Shown: in pieces, positions 7,965 through 15,187 of the stretch
Numbering within the stretch: position 1 is the first letter of the stretch
Layout of the letters: each line of letters opens with the position of its first letter
Source: Lachnoclostridium sp. UBA1241
Lineage (GTDB): Bacteria; Bacillota; Clostridia; Lachnospirales; Lachnospiraceae
DNA: 25,645 bases
Reading direction: 5' to 3'
Assembly (NCBI GenBank): GCA_002308955.1
Contig: DBWJ01000021.1
Coordinates: forward strand, 1-25,645
Position numbers and translations under genes: made by a program
The notes under the pieces: generated by a model
Told to the model about the DNA's origin: nothing
The model's database searches: none
Seen by the model: only the letters and a program-made list of their open reading frames with translations

Positions 7965-9805
7965 AATTTCACCCTGTATACAAAGATTTTATGGGATTTG
8001 CCCTTCAGCGGGATTTCGCCGACGTCCTCGGTTTCAATCCGGCCTTCGAGGCGTTTCTTTACTTCTTCGCTGATTAGTATCTCACCGGCCTTGGCGTTGC
8101 TCTCAAGACGGGACGCCGTGTTGACCGTGTCACCAATGGCGGTATAGTCCATTCGGAAGTTGCTGCCGATGTTACCGATAATGGCCTCGCCGCAGTTTAC
8201 GCCGATGCCGTAGCTGACCTTCTTTCCGAACTTCTCCATCAGCTTCTCCGCAAGGGCATCGGAAGCTCTTGCAATATCGCAGGCGGTCATCACCGCGCGG
8301 TATACGTAATCGTCCAGATCGAACGGCGAGTTGAATACGGCCATTGCCGCGTCGCCGATGAATTTGTCGAGGGTTCCTTTGTTTTTGAAGATGGCGTCCG
8401 TGATCACGCCGAAGTACTCATTCAGGATGTCTACGACTTCCTCAGGCGTCAGGTTCTCGGACATCGTCGTGAAGCCTCTTATATCGACAAATAGAACAGC
8501 AATGTCTTTATGGCGTCCGCCGAGCTGCAGTTCGTAAGTACCGGAGCCGGCTACGTCGTCAACGATCTCAGGGGCGACGTACATGCGGAAGGCATGATTG
8601 ATTTTCTGTCTCTCGTAACGCGCTGCCAGGTAATGGTAGACGACGATGCCGATCATCAGAAGGACGCAGGCGAGCGTCATATAAAGAAGCATTACGTAAA
8701 TCCCATTCTTATAAAGAATCAGGGACGAAACGAAATGAACGATCAGCGTGCCCGCGCAGAGGCAGAGGCCTTTGACGATACTTGTATGTAATAAAGCGAA
8801 ACAGAGAAGTCCGCTTACAATTGCATATATCCAGGCAAGGACATTGGAGTTTGCGTCGGTCTGCAGGCGGCCTTCGTAAACCGCTTCCATGATGTTGGCG
8901 TGAATTTCCACTCCGTACATACGGGACGCATCGTTGTCATTTTTGATAAGGATTTTAAAATCGTCCTGCAAACCGGAGGCGTATGCACCGACCAGAACGA
9001 TGTTGTTCGCGAAGCGCGCGGTGTCCTGTCCGTCCTGCAGAAGGTCGTACATGGAGATGCTGTCGAAGTCTCCGGGACCGGAGGTGTAGGAGAAGCGGTA
9101 CTTGACGTATTTCTTTCCGGAATAGTCCGGAATCGAGATCGAAGCATACTCCGGATGCATCGCTTTATAGGTTGGATTGGCTTCTACAAACTCGGTGAAT
9201 TTTTTGAGTGTTTTGACGGATAAGCTGTCATACCAAACATTTTCGTACCAAATTCCGGTAAATGCGGTGGTGATGTAATCGTACCGGTCGGGTTCACAGT
9301 TGACGAGTCCGTAATCGACGACATTCTTCAGTTCCTCATAGGGAAATGTCATGGAATCGACCTTGGTTTCCAGCTTGTCCGTGCCGGCCACGTGCTTCGA
9401 GGTAATCGCGTTGATTCCGACTACGGTATTGCCGTACTTCGAAGCGGCCTCCACCAGAGCGGCGTCGCCCTCCGCATCCTTATGGCCGGTGAACATGATA
9501 TCGAATACAATAACGGCCGGACGGTGCTCGGCGGTATTCAGCTTATCGATCATCTTTGCGTAGAGCTCGCGGCTCCATGTGGAAGGCTGACCGTATTCCT
9601 GAATGGTTTTCTCATCAATCTGCACGATACTGATCGGAAGCGTGCTGACGGATTCCGTCTGGTAAACGGTGTCCGTGAACTGCGTATTCAGCGTGTTCAG
9701 AAGGTTGTTCCGCTTCGTTATGATGAACACAAGAACCGCAACCAGCAATGAGATTCCGATACAAATCTTAATGTTCGGGGTAGGGCGCTTTCGACCGCGT
9801 GCCAT
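7961..9805 (-). CDS. CHASE2-domain class III adenylate cyclase
   Basis: The 614-residue protein has an N-terminal TM helix (about 13-30), a large extracytoplasmic CHASE2 domain (about 35-315, including VIVFDIMFTG and NNIVLVGAYASG), three further TM helices (about 322-392) and a C-terminal class III cyclase domain (about 425-600). Catalytic residues are complete: metal-binding Asp441 (VDIRGFTT) and Asp485 (FIGDAAMAVF), base-selecting Lys481 and Thr555 (YTAIGDTVN), and Asn562/Arg566. The Lys/Thr pair predicts ATP use, so cAMP should be the product. ATG 9805 has AAGGAAG upstream; the upstream in-frame extension would run through the leader, close to the promoter. It is the first gene of the operon. 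CHASE2 senses unknown signals outside the membrane and would act with the FecR protein encoded downstream. Confidence 0.95.
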   Translation of the reverse strand: MARGRKRPTPNIKICIGISLLVAVLVFIITKRNNLLNTLNTQFTDTVYQTESVSTLPISIVQIDEKTIQEYGQPSTWSRELYAKMIDKLNTAEHRPAVIVFDIMFTGHKDAEGDAALVEAASKYGNTVVGINAITSKHVAGTDKLETKVDSMTFPYEELKNVVDYGLVNCEPDRYDYITTAFTGIWYENVWYDSLSVKTLKKFTEFVEANPTYKAMHPEYASISIPDYSGKKYVKYRFSYTSGPGDFDSISMYDLLQDGQDTARFANNIVLVGAYASGLQDDFKILIKNDNDASRMYGVEIHANIMEAVYEGRLQTDANSNVLAWIYAIVSGLLCFALLHTSIVKGLCLCAGTLIVHFVSSLILYKNGIYVMLLYMTLACVLLMIGIVVYHYLAARYERQKINHAFRMYVAPEIVDDVAGSGTYELQLGGRHKDIAVLFVDIRGFTTMSENLTPEEVVDILNEYFGVITDAIFKNKGTLDKFIGDAAMAVFNSPFDLDDYVYRAVMTACDIARASDALAEKLMEKFGKKVSYGIGVNCGEAIIGNIGSNFRMDYTAIGDTVNTASRLESNAKAGEILISEEVKKRLEGRIETEDVGEIPLKGKSHKIFVYRVKL

Positions 9806-9869
9806 AATGTCTTCCTTTCCGATTCCGTCAGAATGGTTTACCTTTTCGGTAAAAACAAATTCCTTAATA

Positions 9870-9898
9870 AATATACCAAAAACGAGAGGCAAAATCAA
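9870..9898 (-). promoter_or_regulatory. Sigma-A promoter of the cyclase/HD-GYP/FecR operon
   Basis: On the minus strand TTGATT (9893-9898) is followed after 17 bases by TATATT (9870-9875) with an extended -10 TGG. A separate TTGACA at 9903-9908 lies too far upstream for this -10 box. The leader to the cyclase ATG would be about 58 bases. Confidence 0.7.
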
Positions 9899-9993
9899 CC
9901 GCTGTCAACAGAAAAAGTAAATAATATTTCCCGAAAATTCAGAAACAGTTAAGAATTGTACAAGAGTTGCGTAAAGACTTTCGCATTTGCCGG

Positions 9994-10002
9994 TGTTATG
10001 AT
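9994..10002 (+). promoter_or_regulatory. Extended -10 promoter of the ABC transporter operon, probably activator-dependent
   Basis: TGTTATGAT is a good extended -10 element, but nothing resembling TTGACA lies 16-18 bases upstream. Such promoters often need an activator. The motif GCATTTGCCG (9983-9992) and the AT-rich stretch 9935-9980 lie where a response regulator could bind. A leader hairpin (GCCGGA/TCCGGC, about 10016-10038) follows. The transporter SD is AGAGGAG at 10058-10064. Confidence 0.5.
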
Positions 10003-10073
10003 GAGTGCGTAAACAGCCGGACAGGGATGTGCTCCGGCGAGAAGATTGAGAGAAAAAAGAGGAGAATAAGACG

Positions 10074-10886
10074 ATGAATGAGAACAAGACACGGATTGTA
10101 ACAGCGAAGGATATTTCGAAAACATTTTCCAATGAGACGGTGCAGCAGCACGTGTTAAAAAATTTAAATCTTACGATCTACCGCGGTGACTTCACGGTCA
10201 TCATGGGAAACTCCGGATCCGGTAAGAGCACACTTCTTTATACGCTTTCCGGAATGGACCGGCCGTCACTCGGAACGGTGACCTACCACGTGGACGAAAA
10301 GGACGTTGAGATCTCGCATTACACGAACGATGAGCTGGCGCGCTTCCGCAGAGACCACGCAGGCTTCGTGTTCCAGCAGAACTACCTGAACGATTCGATG
10401 AGCGCGCTCGACAACGTTATGGTGTGCGGACTTTTGAAAAAGGGTGACCGCAAGGCTCTTGCGGAAAGAGCGAAGAAGCTGATGGAGCAGGTGGAACTTA
10501 ACGAGCAGGATCAGCGGAAGTTCCCGACGCAGCTCTCCGGCGGACAGCAGCAGCGCGTAGCCGTAGTAAGAGGCGTCATCAACGAACCCGAGATTCTGTA
10601 TGCCGACGAGCCGACCGGCGCGCTGAACTCCCAGAATACGGAGAACGTACTGAATATTCTTACGGATCTGAACAACCGGGGACAGAGCATTGTTATGGTG
10701 ACGCACACGATTAAAGCAGCCGAACGCGGCAACCGCATTCTGTACCTTGCCGACGGTGTCATCACGGCGGAAGCCGACCTCGGCCCGTACATGGGCGACT
10801 ACCGCGACGAAAGCAATCCGAATCTTGCCGTAGCAAAGGAACGTCATGCGAAGCTTAAGAGCTTCCTTCAGGAAATGGGGTGGTAA
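10074..10886 (+). CDS. ABC transporter ATPase (FtsX/MacB-type exporter family)
   Basis: The 270-residue nucleotide-binding protein has Walker A GNSGSGKST (about 46-54), a Q-loop in VFQQNY (about 102), signature LSGGQQQR (about 155), Walker B ILYADEPTGAL and the switch His in MVTHT. All catalytic motifs are intact. It matches ATPases that pair with FtsX-like permeases (LolD/MacB/Bce/Vex type), which use ATP to drive mechanical movement of extracytoplasmic domains. They remove peptides, lipids or antimicrobials rather than import solutes. The permease gene starts one base after its stop codon. The substrate is unknown; antimicrobial-peptide resistance is one possibility because a two-component system lies nearby. 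Confidence 0.93.
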   Translation: MNENKTRIVTAKDISKTFSNETVQQHVLKNLNLTIYRGDFTVIMGNSGSGKSTLLYTLSGMDRPSLGTVTYHVDEKDVEISHYTNDELARFRRDHAGFVFQQNYLNDSMSALDNVMVCGLLKKGDRKALAERAKKLMEQVELNEQDQRKFPTQLSGGQQQRVAVVRGVINEPEILYADEPTGALNSQNTENVLNILTDLNNRGQSIVMVTHTIKAAERGNRILYLADGVITAEADLGPYMGDYRDESNPNLAVAKERHAKLKSFLQEMGW

Positions 10887-10887
10887 G

Positions 10888-13287
10888 ATGTATAAGCTGT
10901 TCTTTATTGCCCGTAACAATATCAAGAAGCAGAAGGGCGACATGATCACATTTCTCGCATTTACCCTTCTTGCCTCTTATCTGATCTTCCAGTGCGCAAG
11001 CGCGCTTCTCGGAACGGGAAAGGTGATGAACCGCCGTTTTACCGAGGTGAACGGAGCGCATGTCATGATACTCGGCGGTAACTCGGAGGAAGAAACCAAG
11101 GCCTGGACCGACGCGTTTCTTACGAATCCGAATATCGTGGATTTCGAGACGGTGCCCTTCGTGAACATGTACGGAGAATACCGGAACGCAAAGGACGACG
11201 AGTATCAGGAATACACGATCTACGCGGAGCCTTATACGACTGCTTCCCGCATGATGCAGATGCATCTCGATACAGCTAACCTTACGGAAAATGACATAAT
11301 CATTCCGTTCTACTTAAAGAGCCGGTTCAAAATCGGCGATACGATGGTGTTGCGCTATGATAATAATGTTTATGAGTTACGTGTCGCCGGATACGCAGAG
11401 GACCCGTACTTCTCCTCCTCCGTCAACATTACGGTCTACTACTGCTACCTGTCTAAGTCTATGCTCGACCGGATCACAACCGAGAATCCGAACCGGGCAG
11501 GATGGGGTACCGTGTACCGCGGAATCATTGACCAAACTAAGCTTGATGACGGACTTGAGACCATGACGGTTGAGAAGGAAATCTGCGAGAGCTATCTGAA
11601 CAGTATCCTTCCTTACATGGAGATCACTCCCGAGAAGAATTACACCGGTTACACTTCGGTTAACTGGCATATGATCCGCGGCGGAGCGCAGTTCCTTCCG
11701 CAGGTTGTGATGGGCATCGTGCTGATGTTCGGCGTGCTGATTCTGGTCATCGCATTTGTCATCATTTCCCACGGCGTGAAGAATTTCATCGTCCGGAATA
11801 TGAAGAACACCGGTATCCTGGAGGCTTCCGGTTACACGGCTTCGATGCTTCGGTGGGCGCTTGTGCTGCAGATTGTGCTTGTGGCATTGCTCGGTTCCTT
11901 AATAGGTGTCGGCCTCGGAGTCGCCACCAGCGGTGTTTTCGGAAACGTGGTCAGCAGTGTGCTCGGACTTTCCTGGAACCAGCCGGTCATGTGGGGTGTT
12001 GCGGGACTGACTGTGCTCGGAATGGTGCTTGTGACCTTTCTGCTTGCGATGGTAATCGGCCGTGTATATAAGAGGATTACGGTGCTTGACGCGTTGAGAG
12101 GCGGCATTAACACCCATAACTACAAGAAAAACCATGCTCCCCTTGACCGGACAAGTCTTCCGCTTCCGGTTGCGATGTCCGTAAAGAGCACTCTCGGAAA
12201 TGCAAAGAACAGCATTCTCCTGGTTGTCATCACCGCGATTCTCGCGATTGCGATGGCATGCGGCTTCGGCATGTACGAAAGCTTCGGCGCGAAGCCGGAA
12301 ACTCTGCTTGAAATCATGGGAATGGAAGCCGGCAAGGTTTATATGTCGAACGGTGATCCTTCACTTGCGGATGAGTACCGCAAGATTGACGGTGTCACGA
12401 ATGTACTTGTACAGAAGGGCTTCGAGCCGATTGTCACATTTGACGGCAAAGAAAAATCCGCTTACACCTATACCGAGGATGATGTTAACCACCGCGTATA
12501 TCTGAAGGTGCTTGCAGGACGTGTACCGGTACATGAGAACGAAATCATGCTGACGCAGGTGCTGGCAGAAGATCTCGGCGTTAAGATCGGCGACGTCGTG
12601 ACCGTGAAGAACGGCACGAAGAGCGCGGATTACATCGTAACCGGTTTCGACCAGCGGATGGAGCGCATGGGGCGCACCATGAACCTTACCATCGAAGGCG
12701 CGGAAAGACTTCTCGGCAAAATCACCCGGATGGACATCCTGATTTCCGCAGAGGACAATGTAAGCTTTGAAGAACTGTCGGAGAAGGTGAAGGCAATCGC
12801 CGACGCGCACGGCGACACGAAATATGTGATCGTGAACTCCGAAAAGAACATGGAATCCACCATGGGAACCATCGCCGTGGCGCTGAAGATCGTGTGCATC
12901 GTTATTGCGGTGATCACCCTTCTGATCGTGGTATTTACCGAGACATTGATTATCCGCGCCAAGATCACGAGAGAGTGGCGTTCCATGGGTATCAGCAAGG
13001 CGCTCGGCGCAACGAGCGGGCAGTTGGTTCTGCAGATTATGCTCTCAAATCTTCCCGCCGTAATCCTCGGAAGCGTCATCGGCGTTGCAGTTTCCGAGTA
13101 TGCCGGAAGATTCCTCTGCCGCACAATCTTCTCCCTGTTCGGACTGAAGAAGATTGACTTTGTCACTCCGTTCCACTGGATTCTTCTGACGGTATTCGGA
13201 ATCGTTATCATGGCAGCAATGAGCGCCGCATTAATCGGTCTCCGCGTCCGCAGAATGAAGCCCGTCGAGATGATTACGGAGGAGTAG
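10888..13287 (+). CDS. FtsX-like ABC permease with two extracytoplasmic domains
   Basis: The 799-residue protein shows a duplicated layout. Half one is TM1 (ITFLAFTLLASYLIFQ), about 230 extracytoplasmic residues and three TM helices near residues 270-395. Half two is a TM helix (SILLVVITAILAIAMAC, about 438), about 190 extracytoplasmic residues and three TM helices near 665-790. The final three-helix bundle holds a typical FtsX pattern (EWRSMGISKALGATSGQL). ATG 10888 was chosen over an upstream in-frame ATG at 10846 because it directly follows the ATPase stop and leads straight into the membrane domain. With the ATPase it should form a type VII mechanotransmission ABC complex in the cytoplasmic membrane. 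It is the last gene of its operon, and a terminator follows. Confidence 0.93.
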   Translation: MYKLFFIARNNIKKQKGDMITFLAFTLLASYLIFQCASALLGTGKVMNRRFTEVNGAHVMILGGNSEEETKAWTDAFLTNPNIVDFETVPFVNMYGEYRNAKDDEYQEYTIYAEPYTTASRMMQMHLDTANLTENDIIIPFYLKSRFKIGDTMVLRYDNNVYELRVAGYAEDPYFSSSVNITVYYCYLSKSMLDRITTENPNRAGWGTVYRGIIDQTKLDDGLETMTVEKEICESYLNSILPYMEITPEKNYTGYTSVNWHMIRGGAQFLPQVVMGIVLMFGVLILVIAFVIISHGVKNFIVRNMKNTGILEASGYTASMLRWALVLQIVLVALLGSLIGVGLGVATSGVFGNVVSSVLGLSWNQPVMWGVAGLTVLGMVLVTFLLAMVIGRVYKRITVLDALRGGINTHNYKKNHAPLDRTSLPLPVAMSVKSTLGNAKNSILLVVITAILAIAMACGFGMYESFGAKPETLLEIMGMEAGKVYMSNGDPSLADEYRKIDGVTNVLVQKGFEPIVTFDGKEKSAYTYTEDDVNHRVYLKVLAGRVPVHENEIMLTQVLAEDLGVKIGDVVTVKNGTKSADYIVTGFDQRMERMGRTMNLTIEGAERLLGKITRMDILISAEDNVSFEELSEKVKAIADAHGDTKYVIVNSEKNMESTMGTIAVALKIVCIVIAVITLLIVVFTETLIIRAKITREWRSMGISKALGATSGQLVLQIMLSNLPAVILGSVIGVAVSEYAGRFLCRTIFSLFGLKKIDFVTPFHWILLTVFGIVIMAAMSAALIGLRVRRMKPVEMITEE

Positions 13288-13320
13288 AAGCCGTTCCGAA
13301 AGACTAATACCTCAATAAAG

Positions 13321-13359
13321 AACCGCCAGGCGGCCGATTCACGGCTACCCGGCGGTTTT
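13321..13359. terminator. Bidirectional terminator between permease and brnA genes
   Basis: AACCGCC (13321-13327) pairs with GGCGGTT (13351-13357), with an inner CCG/CGG helix; TTTTG follows on the plus strand, and the minus side runs into TTCTTTATT. It lies between the convergent ends of the ABC operon and brnTA, so it can serve both. Confidence 0.7.
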
Positions 13360-13379
13360 GTTCTGAACACTCTATATTT

Positions 13380-13604
13380 CTATACGGCTCTTTCCCAACT
13401 CATCTTAGGCTTTCTCTTTTTTTTGACACAATCTACCAGATACAGATTTATCAAGGTTTGATAAGGAATTCCGGACTCGGTCGCTTCCTGCTTGAAGTAA
13501 TCAATCACAGCCGGTGATAACTTGATGGTCACCTGCTTTTTCAGCTCTTTGGTATAAGGGTTGGGACGTGGATTCAGATTGTCAATATCATATTCCTTTA
13601 GCAT
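13380..13604 (-). CDS. brnA: BrnA-type ribbon-helix-helix antitoxin
   Basis: The 74-residue protein ends in a ribbon-helix-helix fold: KKQVTIKLSPAVIDYFKQEA then GIPYQTLINLYLVDCVKK, matching BrnA antitoxins. ATG 13604 was chosen because AGGGAGG lies shortly upstream; this makes the gene overlap the 3' end of brnT by 17 bases, which is usual for the toxin-first BrnTA order. BrnA dimers bind BrnT and repress the operon. The C-terminal residues KKRKPKMSWERAV are basic. It is the last gene of the pair and is followed by the shared terminator. Confidence 0.88.
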   Translation of the reverse strand: MLKEYDIDNLNPRPNPYTKELKKQVTIKLSPAVIDYFKQEATESGIPYQTLINLYLVDCVKKKRKPKMSWERAV

Positions 13605-13872
13605 ATCTTTCTGCCTCCCTGCTCGTCGCTTTTCTTGCTGATATAATTCTGATAACATTGTCATTCTTCCGATAGCAATGACACACAATGCAGAGGTTTC
13701 CTTTTAGGCTGATTCCCAAAAGAATAAACCGGTCTTCCTCTGCGGAGTGCTCGGGATCGTCGAAGCACAGAGCCTTTGCATCTTTGAAAACGGTTTTGGC
13801 TTCCTCGAAGCTTACTCCGTGCTTCTTTTGGTTAATTGCGTTTTTTCTTTCGTTCCATTCAAACAGTAGCAT
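13588..13872 (-). CDS. brnT: BrnT-family ribonuclease toxin
   Basis: The 94-residue protein matches BrnT in order: LFEWNERKNAINQKKHGVSF (3-22), FDDPEHSAEEDRFILLGIS and the terminal IRIISARKATSREAERY. BrnT has a RelE-like fold and cleaves RNA, arresting translation until BrnA rises. Conserved His, Arg and Ser/Lys positions of the family tail are present, so it is probably active. ATG 13872 follows AGAAGGA, while upstream in-frame codons would run through the promoter. The promoter at 13892-13920 is a perfect consensus. Family BrnTA pairs respond to stress when antitoxin is degraded, but no special target is visible. Confidence 0.92.
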   Translation of the reverse strand: MLLFEWNERKNAINQKKHGVSFEEAKTVFKDAKALCFDDPEHSAEEDRFILLGISLKGNLCIVCHCYRKNDNVIRIISARKATSREAERYAKGI

Positions 13873-13891
13873 GAAAATCCTTCTTTTCGTA

Positions 13892-13920
13892 ATTATAATA
13901 TATTTATAAAACATTGTCAA
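13892..13920 (-). promoter_or_regulatory. Perfect consensus sigma-A promoter of brnTA
   Basis: On the minus strand TTGACA (13915-13920) is followed after exactly 17 bases by TATAAT (13892-13897), 20 bases from the brnT start. Such a strong promoter implies tight repression, most likely by the BrnA-BrnT complex. Confidence 0.93.
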
Positions 13921-14128
13921 GAATCGGCATGGAAGCCTTAACAGTACTCGGTGGTGCGGTGTCAACAGTATACCCGTCCTTTGTACCCTCAAACAATCGG
14001 CAAACTGAATGGAAAAAGTCTTTTTCTTTGTTCACTGTCACGATGGTCCTGAAGGGCAGGGCAAGGGAATTCTCGTCATTTTGTCACATTCTCAGTGGAT
14101 GTTTCGGTAAATGTGACGACACATAATA
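13921..14128. other. Gene-free spacer between brnTA promoter and XRE terminator
   Basis: Short reading frames here have no SD or recognisable product. The one structure is an 8-bp inverted repeat, GTCACATT (14083-14090) against AATGTGAC (14111-14118), 20 bases apart. It has no T-run and its role is unknown; it could be a binding site for a dimeric regulator. The tracts on either side read as promoter (brnTA) and terminator (XRE gene). Confidence 0.5.
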
Positions 14129-14172
14129 AAAAAGCGCTGTCGTACAGCGATGAAATCGCCGGTACGGCAGCC
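14129..14172 (-). terminator. Terminator of the two XRE regulator genes
   Basis: On the minus strand the stem 14163-14172 with 14137-14146 (9 of 10 pairs) encloses an inner GCGA/TCGC stem and ends at six T residues (14129-14134). It lies about 30 bases after the stop of the gene at 14202. Confidence 0.85.
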
Positions 14173-14201
14173 TGTTTCTGCTTGGACTGATTGCTCTTGC
14201 G

Positions 14202-14501
14202 TTATTTTGTTGCTTTGATTTTTTCTCCTTCGGGAAGGATTAAAAAACATAATCTCAGTTGCTTGAAAATCTTCAGCAACGTGGAGAGATTCGGTGTTAT
14301 TGCACCCGATTCAATCCGTGCTACGGAAGACTGCGGTATTCCGCAAAGCTTTGCAAGATCTCTCTGCGTGAGTTTGAGGTCTTTACGGCGGTTAATCATT
14401 ACCCCGACAATCATAGATGCGGTCTCCGCCTCATCAATTATCTCGGCCGCCACAGGGCTTTGGACCCTGGCTTTTGTTTTGTGTTTTTCCCAGTCATTCA
14501 T
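14202..14501 (-). CDS. Small XRE-family regulator (antitoxin-like)
   Basis: The 99-residue protein has a Cro/C1-type helix-turn-helix in its middle: MINRRKDLKLTQRDLAKLCG then IPQSSVARIESG, about residues 38-70. A hydrophobic segment follows (LLKIFKQLRLCFLILP). ATG 14501 is preferred because AAGGGG lies upstream, and longer versions would extend toward the neighbouring gene. The length and the acidic N-terminus resemble HigA-type antitoxins, but no toxin-like gene lies next to it. It sits 69 bases downstream of a second XRE gene on the same strand, and a terminator follows. Its targets are unknown. Confidence 0.82.
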   Translation of the reverse strand: MNDWEKHKTKARVQSPVAAEIIDEAETASMIVGVMINRRKDLKLTQRDLAKLCGIPQSSVARIESGAITPNLSTLLKIFKQLRLCFLILPEGEKIKATK

Positions 14502-14570
14502 GATTGCGCGCCCCTTTTCATTCGGATTCTTTTGCACACATATGATAGCATAAATGCATTCAAAAATCAA

Positions 14571-14966
14571 TCATGCTTTGCGTCGTTTATTCTGTCCGGT
14601 GAGACTCTCGAGATCATCACTTTTTTTCGAAGAGAACTCTGATTGGTCTTGAGTGATGGGGCTGTCAGCAGCTTCAAAAGAAATCTGTACACGCACGCCG
14701 ATTTTCTCACAGATTTCACATAACCGTTTTACGGTAATATTGTTTGTACCGGATTCGTACTGAGAAACCATAGGTTGACTGATCTTCAGTTCCCGAGCGA
14801 GCCCGGTCTGGTTCAATCCCTTTTGATTTCTGTAGTTCACAAGTTGAAGTGAAAAACCATCCAATGCCTTAGCAGACATATATCCTGCATAGTTCTCCAA
14901 CGGCTTATCAAGTTTATCCGATAATTTCTCCACAACGGAGAGAGCATCTGTAAAATGTGAATTCAT
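14571..14966 (-). CDS. XRE-family regulator with helical N-terminal extension
   Basis: The 131-residue protein has a helical N-terminus, a helix-turn-helix (LNQTGLARELKISQPMVSQY, about residues 51-70) and a Lys/Arg-rich tail ending NKRRKA. It resembles antitoxin-type regulators, but no toxin gene is adjacent. ATG 14966 follows AAGGAG at 14972-14977 with good spacing. It has its own promoter at 15003-15031. Repeats of TATAAC in that promoter could be the operator for autoregulation. It may be the first gene of a two-gene operon with the smaller XRE protein. Confidence 0.85.
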   Translation of the reverse strand: MNSHFTDALSVVEKLSDKLDKPLENYAGYMSAKALDGFSLQLVNYRNQKGLNQTGLARELKISQPMVSQYESGTNNITVKRLCEICEKIGVRVQISFEAADSPITQDQSEFSSKKSDDLESLTGQNKRRKA

Positions 14967-15002
14967 ATTGTCTCCTTTTCCGTTTCTACTGTCGCTATTT
15001 CG

Positions 15003-15031
15003 ATTTTATAACCTATAACTTATATTGTCAA
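15003..15031 (-). promoter_or_regulatory. Sigma-A promoter with repeat operator for the XRE genes
   Basis: On the minus strand TTGACA (15026-15031) is followed after 17 bases by TAAAAT (15003-15008). On the plus strand the spacer reads TATAACC, TATAACT and TATATTG in a row (about 15007-15027), a heptamer-like repeat that could bind the XRE proteins. Confidence 0.75.
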
Positions 15032-15102
15032 TGCTGTTTATTCTTTTGCACTATTCAGTGGCGCTGTCACACGGATTTTCTGTGGCGGATTCGAGGGGAC
15101 TG

Positions 15103-15111
15103 TGGTACAAT
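15103..15111 (+). promoter_or_regulatory. Extended -10 promoter of the two-component system
   Basis: TGGTACAAT forms an extended -10 element 77 bases before the response-regulator start. The -35 region (TGGCGG) is poor. The leader carries a GC hairpin, CGCGGC/GCCGCG at 15135-15150. The response-regulator SD (GAGTGAGAG) is modest, so expression is probably low or activated. Confidence 0.45.
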
Positions 15112-15187
15112 GGAGAAAGGTGCGAGGCACAAGGCGCGGCGATGGCCGCGAGGGCGGAATTATCATTTCGAATGAGAGAGTGAGAGT

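Noticed and set aside
9903..9908. TTGACA as the -35 box of the cyclase operon
   Set aside because: It is 27 bases from the only good -10 box; TTGATT at 9893-9898 has the right spacing.
10266..10949. Minus-strand open frame opposite the ABC ATPase gene
   Set aside because: Antisense to a fully conserved ATPase; no SD or recognisable domain.
13914..14126. Small plus-strand frame between brnTA and the XRE genes
   Set aside because: It overlaps the brnTA promoter, has no SD and no recognisable product.
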